From: Ectopseudomonas composti
GTDB taxonomy: Bacteria > Pseudomonadota > Gammaproteobacteria > Pseudomonadales > Pseudomonadaceae
Assembly (NCBI GenBank): GCA_946886245.1
Contig: CAMPIF010000045.1
Span: 1-15,181 of the forward strand
Reading direction: 5' to 3'
DNA length: 15,181 bases
Shown here in pieces: positions 7,187-13,775 of the stretch. Position numbers and translations under genes: made by a program. Every line of letters starts with the position of its first letter. Positions within the stretch are counted from its first letter, which is position 1. The notes below the pieces were generated by a model. That model worked only from the letters and a program-made list of their open reading frames with translations, did no database searches and was not told the origin of the DNA.

Positions 7187-8347
7187 ATGACCGTTCTGAA
7201 GATGACCGACCTCGACCTCGCTGGTAAGCGTGTGCTGATCCGCGAAGACCTCAACGTCCCGGTGAAAGATGGCGTGGTCAAGAGCGACGCGCGCATCCTC
7301 GCCTCCTTGCCGACCATCAAGCTGGCGCTGGAGAAGGGCGCTGCCGTGCTGGTCTGCTCGCACCTGGGCCGCCCGGAAGAGGGCATCTACAGCGAGGAAG
7401 ACAGCCTGGCACCGGTCGCGGCCTACCTGAGCAAGGCGCTCGGCCGCGACGTGCCGCTGGTCAAGGACTACCTCGGCGGTGTCGAGGTCAAGGCCGGTGA
7501 GCTGGTGTTGCTGGAGAACGTACGCTTCAACAAGGGCGAGAAGAAGAACAGCGACGAGCTGGCCCGGCAGTACGCCGCCCTGTGCGACGTGTTCGTGATG
7601 GACGCCTTCGGTACCGCTCACCGCGCCCAGGGTTCGACCCATGGCGTGGCCAAGTTCGCCAAGGTCGCCTGCGCCGGCCCGTTGCTGGCTGCCGAGCTGG
7701 ACGCCCTGGGCAAGGCCCTGGACAAGCCGTCCCGGCCGATGCTGGCCATCGTCGCCGGCTCCAAGGTGTCGACCAAGCTGGACGTGCTCAACTCCCTGGC
7801 CGACATCTGCGACTCGCTGATCGTCGGTGGCGGCATCGCCAACACCTTCCTCGCTGCTGCCGGCCTGCCGGTGGGCAAGTCGCTGTACGAGGCCGATCTG
7901 GTCGAAACGGCCAAGGCCATTGCGGCCAAGGTCAGCGTCCCACTGCCGGTCGACGTGGTGGTCGCCAAGGCCTTCGCCGAAGACGCCGAAGCCACCATCA
8001 AGGCGGTCAAGGACGTCAGCGATGACGACATGATCCTCGACATCGGCCCGCAGACTGCGGCGATGTTCGCCGAAATGCTCAAGGCCTCGCAGACCATTCT
8101 GTGGAACGGTCCGGTCGGTGTGTTCGAGTTCGATCAGTTCGGCAACGGCACCAAGGCCCTGGCCCTGGCCATCGCCGAAAGCCCGGCGTTCTCCATCGCT
8201 GGCGGTGGCGACACCCTGGCCGCCATCGACAAATACGGCGTGGCGGACAAGATCTCCTACATTTCCACTGGCGGCGGCGCCTTCCTCGAGTTCGTCGAAG
8301 GCAAGGTGCTGCCAGCTGTGGAAGTGCTGGAGCAACGCGCACAGTAA
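7187..8347 (+). CDS. pgk: Phosphoglycerate kinase
   Basis: Pgk reversibly transfers phosphate between 1,3-bisphosphoglycerate and ADP; in organisms growing on organic acids it runs in the gluconeogenic direction. The protein has 386 residues, normal length. Seen in it are the N-terminal substrate-binding signature [15 protein letters not shown] (15-29), SHLGRPEEG (58-66), the hinge and nucleotide-binding parts with [11 protein letters not shown] (191-201), WNGPVGVFE (306-314), GGGDT (339-343) and TGGGAFLEF (361-369). The ATG at 7187 is preceded by GAAGGA (7174-7179) inside the end of epd and separated from the epd stop by three bases, indicating a polycistronic message. Nothing is missing or unusual. 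Confidence 0.98.
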   Translation: MTVLKMTDLDLAGKRVLIREDLNVPVKDGVVKSDARILASLPTIKLALEKGAAVLVCSHLGRPEEGIYSEEDSLAPVAAYLSKALGRDVPLVKDYLGGVEVKAGELVLLENVRFNKGEKKNSDELARQYAALCDVFVMDAFGTAHRAQGSTHGVAKFAKVACAGPLLAAELDALGKALDKPSRPMLAIVAGSKVSTKLDVLNSLADICDSLIVGGGIANTFLAAAGLPVGKSLYEADLVETAKAIAAKVSVPLPVDVVVAKAFAEDAEATIKAVKDVSDDDMILDIGPQTAAMFAEMLKASQTILWNGPVGVFEFDQFGNGTKALALAIAESPAFSIAGGGDTLAAIDKYGVADKISYISTGGGAFLEFVEGKVLPAVEVLEQRAQ

Positions 8348-8353
8348 ACACCG

Positions 8354-8400
8354 GTCAGGGCGAAGGCGCGTCCTTCACCCGCGACGGATTAAACCCTGAC
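8354..8400. repeat. Inverted repeat between pgk and the lipoprotein genes
   Basis: The outer arms GTCAGGG (8354-8360) and CCCTGAC (8394-8400) enclose an inner hairpin, GAAGG (8362-8366) with CCTTC (8372-8376). It begins six bases after the pgk stop. No T-run follows, so a simple intrinsic terminator is not indicated. It could be an RNA processing or 3'-end stabilising structure that separates pgk from the downstream lipoproteins. Confidence 0.45.
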
Positions 8401-8450
8401 GTGAACGGATGGTCTGTAGAAAACCGGATCATCGAACAAGGAGTCATGTC

Positions 8451-8636
8451 ATGGGCAAGTTAGCCGTCTTGAGTGTCATGGGTATGTTGCTGGCGGGTTG
8501 CGCCGGCGGTGGTCGAGAAGCGGCCTGCGAGGTGTTCAGCCCGGCGCAGATCGAAACCCCGACCACTCAGGATGATCAGCGTGTCGAGCAAAGCAGTGGC
8601 CAGCCCACGGGTTCGACACCGGAACAGCGTTGCTGA
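8451..8636 (+). CDS. Small predicted lipoprotein of unknown function
   Basis: This is a 61-residue protein starting MGKLAVLSVMGMLLAGCAGG. A short signal sequence ends in the lipobox LLAGC with the acylated cysteine at residue 17, so it is probably exported and anchored by lipid. The mature part is only about 45 residues, polar and probably disordered (PTTQDDQRVEQSSGQPTGSTPEQ). It has one cysteine near the start and one as the last residue, which could pair within or between molecules. ATG 8451 has a good Shine-Dalgarno (AAGGAG, 8438-8443); an ATG at 8446 is in another frame and stops at once. It sits 12 bases before the MliC-like gene, so the two are co-transcribed. I do not recognise a family. 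Confidence 0.8.
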   Translation: MGKLAVLSVMGMLLAGCAGGGREAACEVFSPAQIETPTTQDDQRVEQSSGQPTGSTPEQRC

Positions 8637-8648
8637 CGAGGAGAGGCA

Positions 8649-8975
8649 ATGAGCGGAATCAGACTGGCGGGGCTTGCTGCCGGCGCCTTGTTGCTGGCGG
8701 CCTGCAGCAGCCAGCCGGAAGCACCGGATCAATGGAATCGCTGGGTATGCGACAGCCAGACCGAAGTGCTGTGGCGCTTCGCCAACGGCAGCGTCGAGCA
8801 GGTGGATGTACGCCTGGGCGGTGGCGACATCGTCTATCGTCTGACTCAGGAACCGGCAGGATCTGGCGCGCTGTACAGTGACGGGCGTCTGTCCTTCCAC
8901 ACCAAGGGTGAGGAGGGCCTGGTCTACTGGACCGCGACCGATGACCTGATAGGCCGTGGCTGCAAGGCCCCGTAA
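8649..8975 (+). CDS. MliC-like lipoprotein (candidate C-type lysozyme inhibitor)
   Basis: This is a 108-residue protein with a signal ending in LLLAACS and the lipobox cysteine at residue 19. The mature domain has the MliC/PliC layout: a first cysteine in VCDSQTEVLWRF (C34), then NGSVEQVDVRLGGGDIVYRL, SGALYSDGRLSFHTKG, and a late cysteine in GRGC (C105) likely paired with C34. Known MliC inhibitors insert conserved SGxxY and YxxxTKG motifs into the lysozyme active cleft. SGALY matches the first; the second reads LSFHTKG, so TKG is kept but the leading tyrosine is not. Membrane-bound inhibition of C-type lysozyme is therefore plausible but not certain. The start has a strong Shine-Dalgarno (GAGGAGAGG). 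It is paired with the upstream tiny lipoprotein and lies between pgk and fbaA, unrelated to sugar metabolism. Confidence 0.8.
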   Translation: MSGIRLAGLAAGALLLAACSSQPEAPDQWNRWVCDSQTEVLWRFANGSVEQVDVRLGGGDIVYRLTQEPAGSGALYSDGRLSFHTKGEEGLVYWTATDDLIGRGCKAP

Positions 8976-8999
8976 CACCTTCGGCGACGCCGAGACAAG

Positions 9000-9057
9000 A
9001 GCTGCGGGCATGCCCCAGCTTCAGGAAACTTGAACAACGCCTGCCCCTGCGGCAGGC
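9000..9057. repeat. Two adjacent hairpins upstream of fbaA
   Basis: AGCTG-C-GGGCA (9000-9010) pairs with TGCCCCAGCT (9011-9020) with one unpaired C, forming a compact dyad around GGGCATGCCC. GCCTGCC (9039-9045) pairs with GGCAGGC (9051-9057) around a 5-base loop. The second hairpin is followed by TTG rather than a T-run. The pair fills the gap between the MliC-like gene and fbaA and could be a weak terminator or a structured fbaA leader. Confidence 0.45.
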
Positions 9058-9098
9058 TTGCACGATTAACGACCTCCAAACCGGGAGACAGAAACACC

Positions 9099-10163
9099 AT
9101 GGCACTTATCAGCATGCGCCAGATGCTCGACCACGCCGCCGAATTCGGCTACGGCGTGCCGGCCTTCAACGTCAACAACCTCGAGCAGATGCGCGCCATC
9201 ATGGAAGCCGCCGACAAGACCGATTCGCCGGTTATCGTCCAGGCCTCCGCCGGCGCGCGCAAATACGCCGGCGCGCCTTTCCTGCGTCACCTGATTCTTG
9301 CCGCCATCGAAGAATTTCCGCATATCCCGGTGTGCATGCACCAGGACCACGGCACCAGCCCCGATGTGTGCCAGCGCTCGATCCAGCTGGGCTTTTCCTC
9401 GGTGATGATGGACGGCTCGCTGAAAGAAGACGGCAAAACCCCGGCCGACTACGACTACAACGTCCGCGTCACCCAGCAGACCGTGGCCTTCGCCCATGCC
9501 TGCGGTGTGTCGGTGGAAGGTGAGCTGGGTTGCCTCGGTAGCCTGGAAACCGGTATGGCCGGTGAAGAAGATGGCGTCGGCGCCGAAGGCGTGCTCGATC
9601 ACAGCCAGATGCTCACCGACCCGGAAGAGGCTGCCGACTTCGTCAAGCGCACCCAGGTCGATGCGCTGGCCATCGCCATCGGCACCAGCCACGGCGCCTA
9701 CAAGTTCACCAAGCCGCCAACCGGCGACATCCTCGCCATCGACCGCATCAAGGAAATCCACAAGCGCATCCCCAACACCCATCTGGTGATGCACGGCTCC
9801 AGCTCGGTGCCGCAGGAGTGGCTGGCGATCATCAACGAGTTCGGTGGCGACATCAAGGAAACCTACGGCGTGCCGGTCGAGGAAATCGTCGAAGGCATCA
9901 AGCACGGCGTGCGCAAGGTCAACATCGACACCGACCTGCGTCTGGCTTCCACCGGAGCGATGCGCCGCATGATGGCCGAGCACCCGAGCGAGTTCGACCC
10001 GCGCAAGTTCTTCGCCAAGACCATCGTCGCCATGCGCGACATCTGCATCGCCCGCTACGAAGCCTTCGGCACCGCCGGCAACGCCTCCAAGATCAAGCCG
10101 ATCTCCCTGGAAGGCATGTACCAGCGCTACGCCAGCGGCGAGCTGAACGCCAAGGTCAACTGA
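9099..10163 (+). CDS. fbaA: Fructose-1,6-bisphosphate aldolase, class II (zinc-dependent)
   Basis: The aldolase reversibly condenses dihydroxyacetone phosphate and glyceraldehyde-3-phosphate to fructose-1,6-bisphosphate. The 354-residue protein is class [13 protein letters not shown] carries the catalytic aspartate D83 and metal-binding H84, [13 protein letters not shown] (about 140-152) is the second signature, and GTSHGAYKF and VMHGSSSVP carry the remaining metal and phosphate contacts. The end, [22 protein letters not shown], resembles the so-called Calvin-cycle subtype common in pseudomonads (fda). ATG 9099 follows GGGAGA about ten bases upstream and starts [10 protein letters not shown] like homologues; an upstream in-frame ATG at 9030 would run through the hairpin and is rejected. 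It is the last gene of the tktA-epd-pgk cluster and ends in a strong terminator. Confidence 0.97.
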   Translation: MALISMRQMLDHAAEFGYGVPAFNVNNLEQMRAIMEAADKTDSPVIVQASAGARKYAGAPFLRHLILAAIEEFPHIPVCMHQDHGTSPDVCQRSIQLGFSSVMMDGSLKEDGKTPADYDYNVRVTQQTVAFAHACGVSVEGELGCLGSLETGMAGEEDGVGAEGVLDHSQMLTDPEEAADFVKRTQVDALAIAIGTSHGAYKFTKPPTGDILAIDRIKEIHKRIPNTHLVMHGSSSVPQEWLAIINEFGGDIKETYGVPVEEIVEGIKHGVRKVNIDTDLRLASTGAMRRMMAEHPSEFDPRKFFAKTIVAMRDICIARYEAFGTAGNASKIKPISLEGMYQRYASGELNAKVN

Positions 10164-10198
10164 GCCGCTGCGGGCTCAATGCCCGCGTGGCTCGGCCG

Positions 10199-10231
10199 AA
10201 AGCCGCGACTGCGCAAGCGTCGCGGCTTTTT
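10199..10231 (+). terminator. Intrinsic terminator after fbaA
   Basis: AAAGCCGCGAC (10199-10209) pairs perfectly with GTCGCGGCTTT (10219-10229), giving an 11-bp GC-rich stem, a 9-base loop and five Ts (10227-10231). It lies 35 bases after the fbaA stop. A smaller hairpin, CGGGC/GCCCG (10171-10185), precedes it. Only three Ts follow on the minus strand, so it mainly stops plus-strand transcription, though it may also shield the convergent alginate lyase gene. Confidence 0.92.
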
Positions 10232-10250
10232 CATGCCTGGCGTTCGGGCT

Positions 10251-10934
10251 TCAGGGTGCTGCGCTGAGCAGGGCGCGGTGCTCGATAAGCAGCTTGTCGA
10301 AGCGGGCTGCTCCCGCCTCGGTCTCGTAGCCTGTGTTGTCCTGGGTGTAAACACCGGCCTTGAAATACAGCGGCTTGCGAGCCCAGCTCGAGTCAAGTCG
10401 GGTGCTCCATTTGCTGGCATTGAGATTGATCACCAGCGTGCCTTTGGGTGTCAGGTGAACCACATAGGTGAAGCGCTGGTTCAGGGCAATGCCAGTAGCC
10501 AGGGTAACGATCTGAATCTCGGCTTCTGGGCTCAGGCGTACCTTGGCGACGATATTTCCGCTTTGCGCATAGGCCTTGTACTGATACTCCAGCTTGAGCA
10601 ACGGCATCGAGCTCTTGTAGGCGTGGATCTGGCCGATGACGATCTTGCCCGTGGAGGGAACCTGGCTGACCTGCAGTCCGGCGTGCAGGAAATGGTCTGC
10701 CTCCGGGTAGGTCCAGTTGCGCAGGCTGCCGTCGGCATAGGTCTCGCGCAGCTCGCTGCGTGGGTATTTGGCGCTTTCGGTGGTCGTGCCGTTGACCGGC
10801 GACCAGAAGAAGATGGCGCCATCTCTGGACTGGAAATAGTGATCCTGATAACCGCCGGCCAGCAGAGGGGTTTCAATGGTGGTAGCGGGAACGCCGACTG
10901 GAATGCTGAGGTTCCACATAGCGAGTTCGATCAT
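10251..10934 (-). CDS. Polysaccharide lyase family 7, alginate lyase-like
   Basis: PL7 lyases cleave alginate (mannuronate/guluronate polymer) by beta-elimination. The 227-residue protein is a single PL7 jelly-roll domain with all three family signatures: RSELR at 59-63, QIH at 102-104 and YFKAGVYTQ at 190-198. These provide the catalytic glutamine (Q102), histidine (H104), tyrosine (Y196) and arginine. No signal peptide is seen: the start MIELAMWNLSIPV leads straight into the domain, so export is unclear. ATG 10934 has AGGAA suitably upstream; a TTG two codons earlier and an ATG at 10919 are alternatives. It is a lone minus-strand gene, convergent with fbaA, in sequence somewhat less GC-rich than its neighbours, suggesting an accessory gene. 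Single-domain PL7 enzymes such as PA1167 are known in pseudomonads. Confidence 0.92.
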   Translation of the reverse strand: MIELAMWNLSIPVGVPATTIETPLLAGGYQDHYFQSRDGAIFFWSPVNGTTTESAKYPRSELRETYADGSLRNWTYPEADHFLHAGLQVSQVPSTGKIVIGQIHAYKSSMPLLKLEYQYKAYAQSGNIVAKVRLSPEAEIQIVTLATGIALNQRFTYVVHLTPKGTLVINLNASKWSTRLDSSWARKPLYFKAGVYTQDNTGYETEAGAARFDKLLIEHRALLSAAP

Positions 10935-10940
10935 GTTCAA

Positions 10941-11302
10941 AGTTCCTGAAAGACGGAAACTTCAGTCGGTGCACATCTCGTCCAGGAGTCAGTAACGGCT
11001 TACTTGGCGTTCCAGCGGGTGACGCGAGCTAGAAGGTGGCAGAGCTGCCTGCCTCGAGTGCAGGTGCAGCTCAGGGCACGCTCTATAGCGGCATGATGCG
11101 GCAATGCCTGAGCACCATTCGTCGTGTTGTTGGCGTCAATAAATGAGCGCTCTTTGCTCCAGATGACCTCGCCCGCTTTGGGCGCGCAGTGGCGATTGCC
11201 TGGGCGGTTCGCTGCGCAGGTAAAACCCTGTAAAACTCCCGGAGCAAAGTCATAGGCGGGGTACGCCATAATTCGTGCACTGTCTCCGGGAACCTGCCGC
11301 CC
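10941..11302. other. Non-coding interval of about 360 bp between the alginate lyase and the membrane-protein gene
   Basis: No convincing coding sequence is found on either strand; long open frames here run on as antisense of the next genes. The stretch must hold the divergent promoters. It contains a 9-bp inverted repeat (11152-11160 with 11241-11249) enclosing smaller hairpins, a direct repeat GTAAAAC-N3-GTAAAAC (11220-11236) and a CATAAT hexamer at 11267-11272 that could be a -10 element without a good -35. I see no tRNA or IS remnant. Confidence 0.5.
11152..11249 (+). promoter_or_regulatory. Possible structured leader or operator region upstream of the membrane protein / aldose dehydrogenase pair
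   Basis: CTTTGCTCC (11152-11160) is the exact reverse complement of GGAGCAAAG (11241-11249). Between them CGCCC/GGGCG (11170-11184) and GCGCAG/CTGCGC (11184-11189 with 11212-11217) can form two further stems, giving a three-stem layout. GTAAAAC occurs at 11220-11226 and 11230-11236, one helical turn apart, as direct-repeat regulator sites often are. The stems share a base and are short, so chance is a real possibility. Confidence 0.25.
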
Positions 11303-11779
11303 ATGTCCAGCAAGCCACGTCTGTTGCTCGCTTTCCTTCTTGCCGTGTTGCTGGCTTCGCTGCTCGCCTCGATCTTCCAGACCCAGAGCAATCTCGCCGC
11401 GCTGCAGGCGCTCGGCGCACCGATGCCGCTGGATGTGCGCGTCGGCACCACCTGCCTCGATCTGCTCGGCTTCGCCCCGACCTTCGCTCTGCTCAGTGCC
11501 CTGGGTTTTCTCATCGCCCTGCCGCTCGCGGCCTGGCTGGCGCGGCGCATGCCGCCGCTGCGTTGGCTGATTTTCGTGCTGGCCGGCGCTGCAGCCATCT
11601 GGACGGCACTGGCACTGGCCAATGCGCTGGCGCCGATGCCGACCCTGATCGCTGCGGACCGCAGCCCGTTCGGCACGCTCGGACTGATGGCCTGCGGCAG
11701 TGTCGGTGCGCTGCTGTTCGGCCAGCTCGGCCGACGCGTGCGCTACCGGACGCAGCCGACTTCCTCCGACTCTCTGTGA
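11303..11779 (+). CDS. Four-TM membrane protein of unknown function
   Basis: This is a 158-residue hydrophobic protein with predicted membrane segments at about 6-25, 52-78, 87-110 and 122-142 and a basic cytoplasmic-type tail (GRRVRYRTQ). Between segments 1 and 2 is a roughly 25-residue loop ending in DVRVGTTCLDLLGFAPTF. I do not recognise a named family. The ATG at 11303 has only a distant GGGA upstream. The stop is 13 bases before the PQQ-type dehydrogenase start, so the two are probably one operon. A role as membrane partner or accessory of the exported dehydrogenase is a context guess only. Base composition and codon use match the neighbourhood. Confidence 0.82.
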   Translation: MSSKPRLLLAFLLAVLLASLLASIFQTQSNLAALQALGAPMPLDVRVGTTCLDLLGFAPTFALLSALGFLIALPLAAWLARRMPPLRWLIFVLAGAAAIWTALALANALAPMPTLIAADRSPFGTLGLMACGSVGALLFGQLGRRVRYRTQPTSSDSL

Positions 11780-11792
11780 CAAGGCGTTGCCC

Positions 11793-12893
11793 ATGTTGAG
11801 AAGCACCCGCGCGCTGATGCTCGGCGCCCTGTTCGTCAGCACGCCGCTGCTGGCCCAGGACTACCGTGTCGAAATCTTCAGCGAAGGCCTGGAGAACCCC
11901 TGGGCCGTGGCTTTCCTGCCGGACGGGCGCATGCTGGTTACCGAACGTGCCGGACGGCTGCGCATCATCGAAGTCGACGGCAGTGTCGATCCCGAGCCGG
12001 TGGCGGGCCTGCCCGAGGCCTTCATCGCTGCCCAGGCCGGGTTGATGGAAGTGGCGCTGGACCCCGACTACAGCGACAACCGCTGGCTGTACCTGACCTA
12101 TGCCCACGGCTCGCAGGAGGCCAACAACACGCGTCTGGCCCGTGCCCGCCTGGTGGATGACGAGCTGCACGACTTCGAAGTGTTGTTCACCGCCCAGCCG
12201 CTCAAGGCTGGCGCCGCGCATTACGGCGGACGTATCGCCTTTCTCGCCGACAAGACCCTGGTGCTGACCCTGGGCGATGGCTTCGACTGGCGCGAGCAGG
12301 CGCAGAACCCGGCCAACCACCTGGGCAAGATCGTGCGCCTGAACCGCGACGGCAGCGTGCCGCAGGACAACCCGCTGGTGGGGCAGGAAGGCGCTGCGCC
12401 GGAGATCTACAGCCTCGGTCACCGTAACGTCCAGGGCATCTTCCACGACGCCGAGCACAACCGCCTGTATAGCCACGAGCACGGCCCGCGCGGGGGCGAC
12501 GAGCTCAACCTGATCGAGGCCGGCAACAACTACGGCTGGCCGCTGGCGACCTTCGGCATCGATTACACCGGTGCGCGCGTGAGCCCCTACACCGAGCTGC
12601 CGGGGTTGACCTCGCCATTGCTGCACTGGACGCCCTCGGTGGCGCCGTCGAGCCTGACCCTGTATCGCGGCGAACTGTTCCCCGACTGGCAGGGCGACCT
12701 GTTCGCCGCCACCCTGGCCGAGCGCAGCGTACGACGCATTCGCGTGCGCGACGGCATGCTGGCCGGTGAGGAAATCCTCTTCGAGGAGCTGGGCGAGCGC
12801 ATTCGTGATGTGCGCAGCGGGCCGGATGGCGCGCTTTATCTGCTCACCGACAACCCACAGGGGCGCCTGCTGCGTGTGGTGCCCAGCGAATAG
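11793..12893 (+). CDS. Periplasmic PQQ-dependent aldose sugar dehydrogenase (YliI/Asd-like)
   Basis: This soluble six-bladed beta-propeller of the glucose/sorbosone dehydrogenase family oxidises aldoses with pyrroloquinoline quinone in the periplasm. The 366-residue precursor has a signal peptide, MLRSTRALMLGALFVSTPLLA, probably cleaved before QDYRVE (residue 22). Family landmarks are GLENPWAVAFLPDGRMLVTERAGRLR (32-57), GLMEVALDPDY, HYGGRIAF (143-150), GDGFDWREQAQNP, SLGHRNVQGIFHD with the conserved GHRN (209-212), EHGPRGGDELN (229-239) and NNYGWP (245-250). ATG 11793 follows AAGG nine bases upstream; the frame is open back to 11700 over the end of the previous gene, but only this start gives a signal peptide. 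It is likely co-transcribed with the membrane protein upstream. Physiological substrate and electron acceptor are not evident. Confidence 0.93.
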   Translation: MLRSTRALMLGALFVSTPLLAQDYRVEIFSEGLENPWAVAFLPDGRMLVTERAGRLRIIEVDGSVDPEPVAGLPEAFIAAQAGLMEVALDPDYSDNRWLYLTYAHGSQEANNTRLARARLVDDELHDFEVLFTAQPLKAGAAHYGGRIAFLADKTLVLTLGDGFDWREQAQNPANHLGKIVRLNRDGSVPQDNPLVGQEGAAPEIYSLGHRNVQGIFHDAEHNRLYSHEHGPRGGDELNLIEAGNNYGWPLATFGIDYTGARVSPYTELPGLTSPLLHWTPSVAPSSLTLYRGELFPDWQGDLFAATLAERSVRRIRVRDGMLAGEEILFEELGERIRDVRSGPDGALYLLTDNPQGRLLRVVPSE

Positions 12894-12941
12894 CGCGGCA
12901 TCCGTTACACTGGCGGTCCTGATGAAAATGGGATCGTAGCG

Positions 12942-13433
12942 TTGAAGTATCTACAGGGTTATCCGGTTGCCTTGCAGCAGCAGGTTCGCCAACTGATCGC
13001 CGATGACCGCCTGGGCGACTACCTGGCGCAGCGTTATCCGGGCCGGCATGAAGTGCAGAGCGACAAGGCGCTGTACGGCTACGTGATGGCGCTCAAGCAG
13101 GAGCACCTGAAGAACGCACCGGCCATCGACAAGGTGCTCTACGACAATCGTCTCGACCTCACCCACCGCGCCCTCGGCCTGCACACGGCGATCTCGCGGG
13201 TGCAGGGTGGCAAGCTCAAGGCGAAGAAGGAGATTCGCGTCGCCTCGCTGTTTCGCGACGCGGCGCCGGCCTTCTTGCAGATGATCGTGGTGCATGAGCT
13301 CGCGCACCTGAAGGAGGCCGATCACAACAAGGCCTTCTACAAGCTGTGCGATCACATGTTGCCGGGCTATGCGCAGATCGAATTCGACCTGCGCATGTAC
13401 CTGACCTGGCGCGAAATGACCGGCACCGGCTGA
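12942..13433 (+). CDS. YgjP-like zinc metallopeptidase-domain protein, TTG start
   Basis: The 163-residue cytoplasmic protein carries HELAHLKEADHNKAFY: H118, E119 and H122 form an HExxH zinc site, with H128 as the likely third ligand. This HExxH-x5-H spacing with a following HNKAF is typical of the YgjP/WLM-type (DUF45-related) M48-like family. The family's substrates are mostly unknown, so protease activity is inferred from the zinc site alone. The start is TTG 12942: it begins MKYLQGYPVALQQQVRQL, an in-frame TAG lies two codons upstream, and the first internal ATG (residue 49) would remove a third of the protein. GGGAT (12930-12934) is a modest Shine-Dalgarno. It stands alone between the aldose dehydrogenase and a GTAGGGTG repeat. 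Confidence 0.88.
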   Translation: MKYLQGYPVALQQQVRQLIADDRLGDYLAQRYPGRHEVQSDKALYGYVMALKQEHLKNAPAIDKVLYDNRLDLTHRALGLHTAISRVQGGKLKAKKEIRVASLFRDAAPAFLQMIVVHELAHLKEADHNKAFYKLCDHMLPGYAQIEFDLRMYLTWREMTGTG

Positions 13434-13435
13434 GT

Positions 13436-13457
13436 CGTAGGGTGCGCCATGCGCACC
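13436..13457. repeat. CGTAGGGTG-led hairpin, REP-like
   Basis: GGTGCGC (13441-13447) and GCGCACC (13451-13457) pair perfectly around a 3-base loop, led by CGTA. The 9-mer CGTAGGGTG (13436-13444) recurs in reverse complement at 6090-6098. It sits two bases after the metallopeptidase stop, between convergent genes, where it may serve as a transcription end structure. Confidence 0.6.
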
Positions 13458-13476
13458 GGTGGAAGACTCCGGTGTA

Positions 13477-13710
13477 TCAGCTGTGCAGGCGCAGGTTGAG
13501 CTGATCGACTACCTCGGCCCAGTCGGCGTCTTCGAGAATTTCCTCGCGCAGCAAGGCTGCCTGCGCCGGGCTCCAGAACGGCGCATCGGCCAGCGAGCAA
13601 GTGGCTGGCAGCGGCGAATGGGTACTGATGAAGGCGCTGATGCTGGCGGCATCGTCAGGTAGGCCGAGCTGCTTGAACAGGGCTGGCAGGCTGTGGGTCG
13701 GGTTTTCCAT
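13477..13710 (-). CDS. DUF2789 family small protein
   Basis: The protein has 77 residues and begins MENPTHSLPALFKQLGLPDDAASISAFISTHSPLP. It has the DUF2789 pattern, including LADAPFWSPAQAALLREEILEDADWAEVVDQLNLRL at the end. It is small, acidic, mostly helical and cytoplasmic, with no signal or membrane segment. The family is widespread in marine and environmental gammaproteobacteria and has no established function. The start is ATG 13710 with a weak GAGAG upstream. Its neighbour on the same strand, the Gre-like gene, ends 65 bases before it, so they may share a transcript. It converges with the metallopeptidase gene across the hairpin repeat. Confidence 0.88.
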   Translation of the reverse strand: MENPTHSLPALFKQLGLPDDAASISAFISTHSPLPATCSLADAPFWSPAQAALLREEILEDADWAEVVDQLNLRLHS

Positions 13711-13775
13711 GGTATGGGCTCTCGCAAGGCGTGGTGTTCATCGCTCATTACCAACCCTAGCCCAGATAGTTCCGT

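Noticed and set aside
5963..8335. 790-codon open frame on the minus strand opposite epd and pgk
   Set aside because: It is antisense to two well-supported enzymes and spans their junction. Long antisense frames are common in high-GC genomes.
10941..11302. tRNA or small RNA gene in the 360-bp gap
   Set aside because: No cloverleaf, CCA end or T-loop motif could be found. Only weak stems without a terminator are present.
11000..11842. Minus-strand open frame extending through the 360-bp gap and over the four-TM gene
   Set aside because: Low-complexity Q/R/E-rich translation typical of antisense frames. The plus-strand gene has membrane helices and a downstream partner with a good start.
11511..12626. 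Minus-strand open frame opposite the aldose dehydrogenase
   Set aside because: It is the antisense shadow of a recognisable beta-propeller enzyme with a signal peptide.
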